Assembly: GCA_027858455.1 (NCBI GenBank)
Contig: JAQICQ010000179.1
Location: 1-8,172 of the forward strand
DNA from: Elusimicrobiota bacterium
GTDB lineage: Bacteria; CG03; SLGR01; JAGXOG01
Direction: 5' to 3'
DNA: 8,172 nt
Part shown: in pieces, positions 1 through 5,116 of the stretch
Layout of the letters: each line of letters begins with the position of its first letter
Position numbering within the stretch: position 1 is the stretch's first letter
Notes under the pieces: model-generated
What the model was told of the DNA's origin: nothing
Database searches by the model: none
The model's input: the letters and a program-made list of their open reading frames with translations, nothing else
Program-made: the position numbers and the translations under genes

Positions 1-351
1 AGAAGCCAGGCCGAATTCAACTAAAAGGTCTTTACATTTTTCGCTGGCAAGAACTGTCGCTTCAGGATGTTTTTCAAGTATTACCCCCAGCGTTCCGGAA
101 TGGTCCTGTTCGGCATGATTGGCAACTATATAATCAATTTTTCCCACACCGGTATCATCAAGATTTCTTAAAAACTGATCTTTTTTGTCCGGGTTTACTG
201 TATCTATTAAAACTGTCTTTTGGGCTCCATTAATAAGATAGGAATTATAAGAAGTCCCGTCCGGCAGCGGAATCAGAGAATCAAAAAGCCTGCGGTCATA
301 ATCCTCTACTCCGACTGAATATATATTTTTCTTAATTTTACGTACACTCAT
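1..351 (-). CDS. Flavodiiron protein (A-type flavoprotein), N-terminal part, cut by window edge
   Basis: 117 residues are visible, from an ATG at 351-349 to the left window edge; family members are about 400 residues. The part seen is the start of the metallo-beta-lactamase-like domain that carries the non-haem di-iron centre. It contains LPDGTSYNSYLI (residues 29-40), typical of one flavodiiron subgroup, and the iron-ligand motif NHAEQDHSG, with His79, Glu81, Asp83 and His84 in the H-x-E-x-D-H pattern that separates flavodiiron proteins from zinc beta-lactamases. Family knowledge: these cytoplasmic enzymes reduce O2 to water or NO to N2O, taking electrons through an FMN-binding flavodoxin domain, here beyond the window, usually from rubredoxin or a related partner. 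A strong GGAGG lies seven bases before the ATG. It is downstream of and codirectional with the aldolase pair, 75 bases away, and may have its own promoter. The family call is secure; whether O2 or NO is the substrate cannot be read here. Confidence 0.93.
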   Translation of the reverse strand, partial: MSVRKIKKNIYSVGVEDYDRRLFDSLIPLPDGTSYNSYLINGAQKTVLIDTVNPDKKDQFLRNLDDTGVGKIDYIVANHAEQDHSGTLGVILEKHPEATVLASEKCKDLLVEFGLAS

Positions 352-357
352 ACTTTT

Positions 358-362
358 TCCTC
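358..362 (-). promoter_or_regulatory. Ribosome binding site of the flavodiiron gene
   Basis: On the minus strand GGAGG is followed by a seven-base spacer and the ATG at 351-349. This strong site fixes the start and places the conserved His79/Glu81/Asp83 ligands at their usual distance from the N-terminus. Confidence 0.8.
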
Positions 363-375
363 CATTATTTCTGTT

Positions 376-403
376 AATATAAAATGGTTTCTGTAATTTA
401 CAA
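376..403 (-). promoter_or_regulatory. Possible sigma-70-type promoter before the flavodiiron gene
   Basis: Minus strand TTGTAA (403-398), a 16-base spacer and TATATT (381-376), ending about 25 bases before the start codon. It would let the flavodiiron gene be transcribed apart from the upstream aldolase pair. The region is AT-rich, where chance matches are common, so this is tentative. Confidence 0.3.
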
Positions 404-426
404 ACATTTGCTCTTCCGCTTACTCT

Positions 427-1050
427 TTAATTTTTTATTTTATCGGTGAGGTTCCGAAGGCTCTCTTTGATTGCTTTAAAGTTACCGGTTTCAATCCACT
501 CGGGTTTCACCGTAGAACCGCCGACACCGACCGCATCGGCTCCGCTTTTTATATACTCTGATATATTGTTTTCATTAACCCCGCCTACAGCCATGAGCTT
601 TAAATCACCGAGAGGAGCTTTAACAGTCTTAAAGTAAGCAGGATTGAGCATCTTGGAAGGAAAAATTTTTACCATATACGCTCCGGACCGGTAAGCCCTG
701 AAAATCTCGGTCGGCGTAAATGCGCCGGGAAACACGGGAATATTTTGCTCTACACAATAGTCTACCACCTCTTGGTCAAAGACGGGAGACACGATAAAAC
801 GGGCGCCGCAATCTAAGGATTTCTTAACATCATTAACACTTAAGACCGTACCTGCGCCGATGACCATTCTCTTTCCAAATTTTTTATTTGCCGTATAGAG
901 CATATCAAATGCTCCGGGCGTATTTAAAGTTATCTCAATTGAACTTACCCCGGCATCAAAGACCGCCGAAAAGACCCCTTCTACTTCAAAAGAACGGGGA
1001 TGGCGTATAATTACCACTATCTTTTCTTCGTCAAGGACGGATAGCTTCAT
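427..1050 (-). CDS. KDPG/KDPGal-type class I aldolase (2-dehydro-3-deoxy-phospho-sugar acid aldolase family)
   Basis: 207 residues, the usual length of this single-domain TIM-barrel family. Family reaction: reversible retro-aldol cleavage of 2-keto-3-deoxy-6-phospho sugar acids to pyruvate plus glyceraldehyde 3-phosphate, through a lysine Schiff base, in the cytoplasm. Visible key residues: Arg16 in IIRHP, general acid/base Glu39 in IEITLN, the GAGTVL segment near residue 65, Schiff-base Lys128 in VKIFPS, and the phosphate-binding AVGGV at 154-158. At position 43 there is Asn (TLNTP) where E. coli KDPG aldolase has Arg49; E. coli KDPGal aldolase (DgoA) has LNSP here, and its Arg14/Glu37/Lys126 match the residues above with a constant offset. 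The enzyme may therefore prefer a galactonate-type or other substrate. It starts three bases after the stop of the DRE-TIM metallolyase gene, so co-transcription and translational coupling are likely. No kinase, dehydratase or transporter is beside it to name the pathway. Confidence 0.9.
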   Translation of the reverse strand: MKLSVLDEEKIVVIIRHPRSFEVEGVFSAVFDAGVSSIEITLNTPGAFDMLYTANKKFGKRMVIGAGTVLSVNDVKKSLDCGARFIVSPVFDQEVVDYCVEQNIPVFPGAFTPTEIFRAYRSGAYMVKIFPSKMLNPAYFKTVKAPLGDLKLMAVGGVNENNISEYIKSGADAVGVGGSTVKPEWIETGNFKAIKESLRNLTDKIKN

Positions 1051-1053
1051 CCT

Positions 1054-2016
1054 TTATGCTATATCCTCCTTAGCCATTTCTTCATAGAATTCTTTGAAAT
1101 TATACCTTTTGGGGTCATCTGTCGGGAGGTTCATTATTGCCATTGCCTCCCTCGGATGGATATTCAGTATCCCAGATATCATGTACGGAATTTTATAGCC
1201 CCATTCAATCTTTTTGGTCAGCGGCATTATCTCTTTTCCTATTACATCAAGCAGCGCCTGGATATTGAATTTAGGATTTTTAAGAAATGCCACCAGTACT
1301 TCCAAAGGACAGTTTCCCGCAGCTCTTCCGAACCCGTATAACGTACCGTCAAGATAATTGGTTCCTTTTATAATACCTTCAATAGTATTGGCAAAACCCA
1401 GCTGCTGGTGATTGTGGGCGTGTATGCCGACCTCTTTGGTCTTTATATACTTTTTAAATTTTTCAACAAAATAATCTATATCTTCAGAATAAAGAGCTCC
1501 GAAACTATCCACGATATAACAGGCCTCAATATCGGTCTCTTCTTCTATCTGCTGAAGGGCCTCGTTTAATTCCCTGTCAAGGGCGTGAGATATTGCCATG
1601 ATATTTATAGTAGCTTCATACCCTTTATCTGTGGCGTTATTAGCTAGGTTTATAGCTTTATCTACATCTTTAACATATGTAGCCACCCTTATCATATCAA
1701 CTATACTTTCCTCTTTTGGAAGAACATCTTCGGAAATAGATTTGTGGGCATCCTGCATAACGGCAATCTTAACTTTCCGGTCTATACCGTCGGTTACCTC
1801 TTTTAATAATTCGTCGTCGCAGAACCTCCACGGACCGTATTCGCTGGTAGAAAACATCTCTTTGCTGTTTCTATACCCCAGCTCAACTATGTCTATCCCT
1901 GAATCATTAAGAGCCTTAAAAACATTCCGCACCATTGCCTTGGGGAACTTGGAATTATTCATCAACCCGCCGTCGCGTATTGTACAATCTACTACTTTTA
2001 TCTGTGGCCTGTACAT
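1054..2016 (-). CDS. DRE-TIM metallolyase, HMG-CoA lyase / 4-hydroxy-2-oxovalerate aldolase-like
   Basis: 320 residues, the size of a lone HMGL-like catalytic barrel without the C-terminal regulatory domain of isopropylmalate or homocitrate synthases. The N-terminus has the diagnostic DCTIRDGG (10-17), with Asp10, Arg14 and Asp15 of the D-x-T-x-R-D pattern. It also has Glu46 in VELGY, the metal-binding His-x-His in GIHAHNHQ (His199, His201), and GFGRAAGN (228-235), the loop equivalent to the family glycine signature. Known relatives bind a divalent metal and make or break a C-C bond next to a 2-oxo acid or acyl-CoA; the aldolase branch releases pyruvate and an aldehyde. The subgroup with GPWRFC (61-66) after the first strands is, from memory, widespread in environmental bacteria and has no assigned substrate. 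No acylating aldehyde dehydrogenase, the usual partner of true 4-hydroxy-2-oxovalerate aldolase, adjoins it; the partner is a KDPG-family aldolase. Start: ATG with GAGAGGT six bases upstream. Superfamily is certain, substrate unknown. Confidence 0.88.
   Translation of the reverse strand: MYRPQIKVVDCTIRDGGLMNNSKFPKAMVRNVFKALNDSGIDIVELGYRNSKEMFSTSEYGPWRFCDDELLKEVTDGIDRKVKIAVMQDAHKSISEDVLPKEESIVDMIRVATYVKDVDKAINLANNATDKGYEATINIMAISHALDRELNEALQQIEEETDIEACYIVDSFGALYSEDIDYFVEKFKKYIKTKEVGIHAHNHQQLGFANTIEGIIKGTNYLDGTLYGFGRAAGNCPLEVLVAFLKNPKFNIQALLDVIGKEIMPLTKKIEWGYKIPYMISGILNIHPREAMAIMNLPTDDPKRYNFKEFYEEMAKEDIA
1064..1070 (-). promoter_or_regulatory. Ribosome site of the aldolase gene inside the upstream reading frame
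   Basis: Minus strand AGGAGGA lies within the last codons of the upstream metallolyase gene, about 13 bases before the ATG at 1050-1048. The spacing is longer than usual, and the upstream stop falls between site and start, an arrangement typical of translational coupling. Confidence 0.55.
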
Positions 2017-2022
2017 TTTTTT

Positions 2023-2029
2023 ACCTCTC
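2023..2029 (-). promoter_or_regulatory. Ribosome binding site of the DRE-TIM metallolyase gene
   Basis: Minus strand GAGAGGT with a six-base A-rich spacer to the ATG at 2016-2014. It supports the chosen start, which leaves only nine residues before the conserved Asp10 strand, as in the family. Confidence 0.7.
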
Positions 2030-2137
2030 TTCTCTTTTTTTATTTTATTACTTTCGTTAAATCTTAATGTTATTCTTATTTTATTCTACATAAAATTTTA
2101 TTTAAGTAAAATAACCTCTTTTCCTTTCTTTGCTTGA

Positions 2138-2165
2138 ATAATAAATGAATATGGTTATCCATCAA
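2138..2165 (-). promoter_or_regulatory. Possible promoter of the two-aldolase operon
   Basis: Minus strand TTGATG (2165-2160), a 16-base spacer and TATTAT (2143-2138), about 120 bases before the metallolyase start. It is one of several weak AT-rich candidates in this leader and was chosen because both hexamers resemble consensus. Confidence 0.3.
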
Positions 2166-2283
2166 AACATAGTAATATTCTTCCAAATGGTATTTCTCTA
2201 TGTTCTCTAAAAGTATTTTTTTAATACTTTTTGTCATTATCTTCATGGAATATATTATTCCGGTTTTTGCCTCATACTATCAT

Positions 2284-2297
2284 ATGGTATATACCAT
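2284..2297. promoter_or_regulatory. Perfect 14-bp palindrome, possible operator
   Basis: ATGGTATATACCAT reads identically on both strands; flanking bases do not extend it. The TGGT-N4-ACCA core resembles operators of the FadR branch of GntR regulators, whose hexuronate members (UxuR/ExuR) bind GGTATACC-like sites. A KDPG-family aldolase operon lies downstream, which would suit such control, but the palindrome is about 270 bases from its start codon and no regulator gene is in the window. The palindrome is seen; its function is inference. Confidence 0.35.
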
Positions 2298-2427
2298 TAT
2301 CATTGTTTATTGAAACAATTTAATGATTAGTCTTATTATTTAAAACAGGATAAATAGTATGATCCCCCGTTTGATTGTTTTACCGTAAATTTTCATAACT
2401 TTTTCGGTCTTGTCGTCTATTTCTCGG

Positions 2428-2790
2428 CTATTCTTCAGCACCGTGTTTTCGTAAGAGATTTGCTGTTTTTGTGTGGCGTTTATCTATTGCTATTCCTAAT
2501 GCCGTTTCACCGTCTTCATCTTTTGCATTTATATCCGCTCCGGCTTCTATTAGGAATTTTGCTACTTCTGTATGGCCTCCATACGCTGCCCCCATTAGCG
2601 CCGTTTCACCGTCTTCATCTTTTGCATTTACATCCGCCCCGGCTACTATCAGGGCTTTTGCTATTTCTGTGTGACCCCATATTGCTGCCCACTTTAGTGC
2701 CATTGTACCGTCTTTAGCTTTCGCGTTAACATTCGCTCCGGCTTCTATCAGGACTTTTGTTGTTTCTGGGGCGCCATTAAACGCTGCCGA
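2428..2790 (-). pseudogene. 3' part of the ankyrin lipoprotein gene, separated by an in-frame TAG
   Basis: Directly after the TAG at 2793-2791 the same frame continues for 120 sense codons to a final TAG at 2430-2428. It completes the tenth ankyrin repeat and adds the eleventh (GTMALKWAAIWGHTE), twelfth (GETALMGAAYGGHTE) and a short thirteenth ending in TANLLRKHGAEE. The intact neighbouring paralog ends in the same way (TANLLRKHGAKR). An ATG at 2703-2701 opens a 91-residue frame, but it lies within the eleventh repeat, has no signal peptide and only a poor GACGG-like ribosome site, so I do not regard it as a separate gene. The coding quality is undamaged apart from the one stop. This suggests a recent nonsense mutation, a sequencing error, or readthrough. 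Standard gene callers may list 2428-2703 as a small ankyrin protein. Confidence 0.75.
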
Positions 2791-3807
2791 CTACAGCGCC
2801 GTCCAGCCGCTTTTTTTCGTTGCATTTACATCCGCTCCGGCTTTTATCAGGACTTTGGCTGTTTCTGGATGTTTAAGGCCTGCTATCCCAGATAACACCG
2901 TATCGCCGTAGTTGGTTTCCGCATTAATATTAGCTCCGGCTTCTATCAAAGCTTTTACTGTTTCTGTATGTCCACTAATTGCTGCCAACATCAGCGCCGT
3001 CCAACCAATTTTGTTATCTTCCGCAGTCATATCCGCTCCGGCTTCTATCAGAACTTTTACGGTTTTTATATGTCCACTAACCGTTGCCAACATCAGTGCC
3101 GTGAAACCGTATTTGTTTTTCGCATTAACATCAGCTCCGGCTTCTATCAAAACTTTTGCTGTTTCTACTTGCTTATTTTTTACTGCCCACATCAGCGCTG
3201 TCCAACCTTTTTTGCTTTTTGCATTAACATCCGCACCGGCTTCGATTAGTTCTTTTACTGTTTCTGTGTACCCATTAAGTGCTACAAACATCAGCCCCGT
3301 CTTACCTTCTTTATCTTTCGCATTTACATCAGCACCGGATTCTATTAGAGATTTTACTTTATTAACATTTCCAATTACCGTTTCTTTTATCAATTTTGAC
3401 CATCCTAAATTTGAATAGTCTGCTCCGACTTCTATCAGTACTTTTGCTGTTTCTGGATTACCGTTAAATGCTGCAAACATCAACGCTGTTACGTCGTTTT
3501 TATCCTTTGCATTAACATCAGCTCCTGTTTCTATCAGTACTTTTAATGTTTCTGTAGAACCGCTTCGCGCTGTCTTCATCAGCACCGTATTACCATCTTT
3601 ATCTTTTGTATTTACATTCATCCCGGATTTCAAAAATAATTTCACTACTACAGCATCGCCCTCTTTACTACTTTCAATAAAAGTCTCTTTATTATATTGG
3701 ATATTCATTTTACCTAATTTTTCTCTGGCTTGTTCAGGACTCATGCCACATCCAACAGTTAAAAAAAACATTACTGCAATTCCTAAATAAACAATTGTTT
3801 TTTTCAT
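2791..3807 (-). CDS. Secreted lipoprotein with ankyrin repeats, ends at a premature TAG
   Basis: 338 residues before the TAG. Residues 1-20 form a lipoprotein signal peptide: two lysines, a hydrophobic stretch and FFLTVGC with the lipidated Cys20. Gly21 follows, so there is no Asp retention signal at +2 and outer-membrane sorting is possible in a diderm. Residues 23-41 (SPEQAREKLGKMN onward) match an N-terminal module seen in many bacterial ankyrin proteins. Then come nine full ankyrin repeats of about 33 residues from residue 42; the fourth (about 136-167) is degenerate, the seventh has one extra residue, and the tenth stops after GWTAL. The final residues lie in a helix-start, so the product would end in mid-fold. 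Ankyrin repeats are binding scaffolds; no enzymatic domain is present and no partner can be named. The ATG has GAGGTAA seven bases upstream, conserved in the paralog. It sits 139 bases after the paralog's stop and may share its transcript. Confidence 0.85.
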   Translation of the reverse strand: MKKTIVYLGIAVMFFLTVGCGMSPEQAREKLGKMNIQYNKETFIESSKEGDAVVVKLFLKSGMNVNTKDKDGNTVLMKTARSGSTETLKVLIETGADVNAKDKNDVTALMFAAFNGNPETAKVLIEVGADYSNLGWSKLIKETVIGNVNKVKSLIESGADVNAKDKEGKTGLMFVALNGYTETVKELIEAGADVNAKSKKGWTALMWAVKNKQVETAKVLIEAGADVNAKNKYGFTALMLATVSGHIKTVKVLIEAGADMTAEDNKIGWTALMLAAISGHTETVKALIEAGANINAETNYGDTVLSGIAGLKHPETAKVLIKAGADVNATKKSGWTAL

Positions 3808-3930
3808 AACTTTACCTCAAATTTTCCTTCCGTAATAAAAATTCTTTAAAAACATATATAAAGACAACACATCCAATCTTCTTAAATTAAAACTGTTTAG
3901 AAAGTGGATAATGTTACATTTCTTGAAACT

Positions 3931-4959
3931 ATCATCTATTTCTTGGCTATCTTTTAGCACCATGTTTTCGTAAGAGATTTGCTGTTTCTGTGTGGCCCCT
4001 CTCTGTAGCCGCGATCAGCGCCGTTCGGCCGTCTTTATCCTTCGCATTTACTTCCGCACCGGCTTTCATCAAAACTTTTGCTGTGTCTGAGTGCCCTTCA
4101 CCTGCTACCCACATCAGTGCCGTAAAGCTTTCTTTATCTTTCACATTAACATCCGCTCCGGCTACTATCAAAACTTTTGCTGTTTTTGTGTGACCCCCCG
4201 CGGCTGTCTCCATTAGCGCTGTCCAACCATCTTTATCTTTTGCATTAACATCAGCACTGACTTCTATTAGATTTTTTACTGCTTTTGTTTGTCCATATTT
4301 CGCTGCCCTCATCAACGCCGTTTGGCCATCTTTATCTTTTACATTAACATCAGCACCGGCTTCTATCAAATTTTTTACTGTTTCTGTGTAATTCATCACT
4401 GCTGCCAACATCAGCGCCGTCCCGCCATATTTATCTTTCACAGCTATATCCGCACCGGCATCTATTAATGCTTTTGCTGTTTCTATATATTTATTAGATG
4501 ATGCAACCATCAGCGCTGTACCACCACATTCATCTTTCGTATTTACATCCGCTCCTGCTTTAATCAAAACTTTTATTGCTTCTGTTTGATCCGCTGTCGT
4601 TGCTATCATCAGCGCCGTACGGCCATATTTATCTTTCACAGTTATATCCGCTCCTGCTTTAATCAAAACTTTTATTATTTCTGTTTGTCCTTCTTGCGCT
4701 GTCCACATCAGCGCCGTTAAACCGTTTTCATCTTTCGCATTTATATCTATTCCGGATTTTAAAAACAATTTCACTACTATATTATCCCCATTTTTACTAC
4801 TTTCAATAAAATTCTCTTTATTATATTGGATATTCATTTTACCTAATTTTTCTCTGGCTTGCTCAGGGCTCATACCACATCCAACCATTAGAAAAAGTAT
4901 TACTACAAAACTAAAATAAACAATTGATTTTTTCATGATGTTACCTCAAATTTCCTTCT
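3931..4959 (-). repeat. Right copy of the tandem gene duplication (9-repeat ankyrin lipoprotein)
   Basis: It matches the block at about 2412-3830 at both ends, including the untranslated leader and the bases just past the stop. The internal repeats are more diverged and fewer (9 against 13). The pair fits an old whole-gene tandem duplication followed by gain or loss of 99-bp units. Confidence 0.75.
3947..4936 (-). CDS. Secreted lipoprotein with nine ankyrin repeats (intact paralog)
   Basis: 329 residues. The signal peptide (residues 1-20) ends in FLMVGC; Cys20 would be lipidated and Gly21 is compatible with outer-membrane sorting. The N-terminal module from residue 22 (MSPEQAREKLGKMNIQ) is nearly identical to that of the neighbouring paralog. 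From about residue 42 there is a first variant repeat (NFIESSKNGDNIVVKLFLKSG), then seven full 33-residue repeats of the form GxTALMxAAxxGxTETVKxLIEAGADVNxKDKD, and a short capping repeat ending TANLLRKHGAKR. All repeats keep the TALM and GAD-V-N core, so a continuous ankyrin solenoid on the periplasmic or surface side is expected, acting by protein binding. No other domain is present. The ATG has GAGGTAA seven bases upstream. A promoter candidate lies at 4999-5027, which suggests this gene leads a unit that may include the interrupted copy. The binding partner is unknown. Confidence 0.92.
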   Translation of the reverse strand: MKKSIVYFSFVVILFLMVGCGMSPEQAREKLGKMNIQYNKENFIESSKNGDNIVVKLFLKSGIDINAKDENGLTALMWTAQEGQTEIIKVLIKAGADITVKDKYGRTALMIATTADQTEAIKVLIKAGADVNTKDECGGTALMVASSNKYIETAKALIDAGADIAVKDKYGGTALMLAAVMNYTETVKNLIEAGADVNVKDKDGQTALMRAAKYGQTKAVKNLIEVSADVNAKDKDGWTALMETAAGGHTKTAKVLIVAGADVNVKDKESFTALMWVAGEGHSDTAKVLMKAGAEVNAKDKDGRTALIAATERGHTETANLLRKHGAKR

Positions 4960-4998
4960 TGTATTTAAACATATTTCGATAAAACAACTACTTCTTAA

Positions 4999-5027
4999 AT
5001 ATTAATATGTTTATATAAGCATATCAA
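4999..5027 (-). promoter_or_regulatory. Possible promoter of the ankyrin lipoprotein genes
   Basis: Minus strand TTGATA (5027-5022), a 17-base spacer and TAATAT (5004-4999), about 62 bases before the ATG at 4936. The -35 is five of six to consensus and the -10 four of six, in very AT-rich sequence. I see no convincing terminator between the DUF4175-like gene and this point. Confidence 0.4.
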
Positions 5028-5116
5028 TTTATTTACTTGCTCTATCAACAACTGGCCGTAGGGAAAGCATTTTCAAGTGGACCCTTTTTGTTCATAAAAA
5101 TAGGTACCGTTCCCAA

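Larger units (their letters stand above)
2017..2427. other. 411-base AT-rich intergenic region
   Basis: It separates the interrupted ankyrin gene from the aldolase operon. I see no credible coding frame and no remnant of ankyrin coding beyond the first 16-19 bases past the ankyrin stop. It holds the 5' leader of the metallolyase gene, one possible promoter (2138-2165), a perfect 14-bp palindrome (2284-2297) and, five bases away, a small hairpin (2302-2319, ATTGTTT stem with ATTG loop). The hairpin has no T-tract on either side, so no intrinsic terminator is evident for the ankyrin gene. Confidence 0.6.
2412..3830 (-). repeat. Left copy of a tandem gene duplication (13-repeat ankyrin lipoprotein)
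   Basis: This block is paralogous to the block at about 3931-4959. Shared sequence begins upstream of the ribosome site (AAGGAAA..TTTGAGGTAA), runs through the signal peptide and first ankyrin repeat at high nucleotide identity, and ends with the TAG stop plus about 16 bases (CCRAGAAATAGAYGAY). Inside, coding repeats of about 99 bp (33 codons) alternate with near-identical stretches such as CATCAGCGCCGT on the plus strand. The edges are set by eye. Confidence 0.75.

Noticed and set aside
2302..2319. Hairpin as an intrinsic terminator of the ankyrin transcript
   Set aside because: The stem is seven A/T-rich pairs and no run of T follows on either strand.
2428..2703. A separate 91-residue ankyrin protein starting at ATG 2703-2701
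   Set aside because: The ATG is inside an ankyrin repeat, the frame is continuous with the larger gene except for one TAG, there is no good ribosome site, and it has no signal peptide unlike its relatives.
2791..2793. TAG read as an amino acid throughout this organism
   Set aside because: Both ankyrin genes end with TAG at homologous positions after a complete capping repeat, so TAG works as a normal stop here; only local suppression remains possible.
2912..3418. Long open frames on the plus strand across the ankyrin genes
   Set aside because: They mirror the 99-bp repeats on the opposite strand, giving repetitive peptides such as SAPASI without known domain, ribosome site or independent support.
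2440..4790. Regularly spaced similar units that could suggest a CRISPR or satellite array
   Set aside because: The period is 33 codons, the frame is kept, and the translated units are canonical ankyrin repeats.
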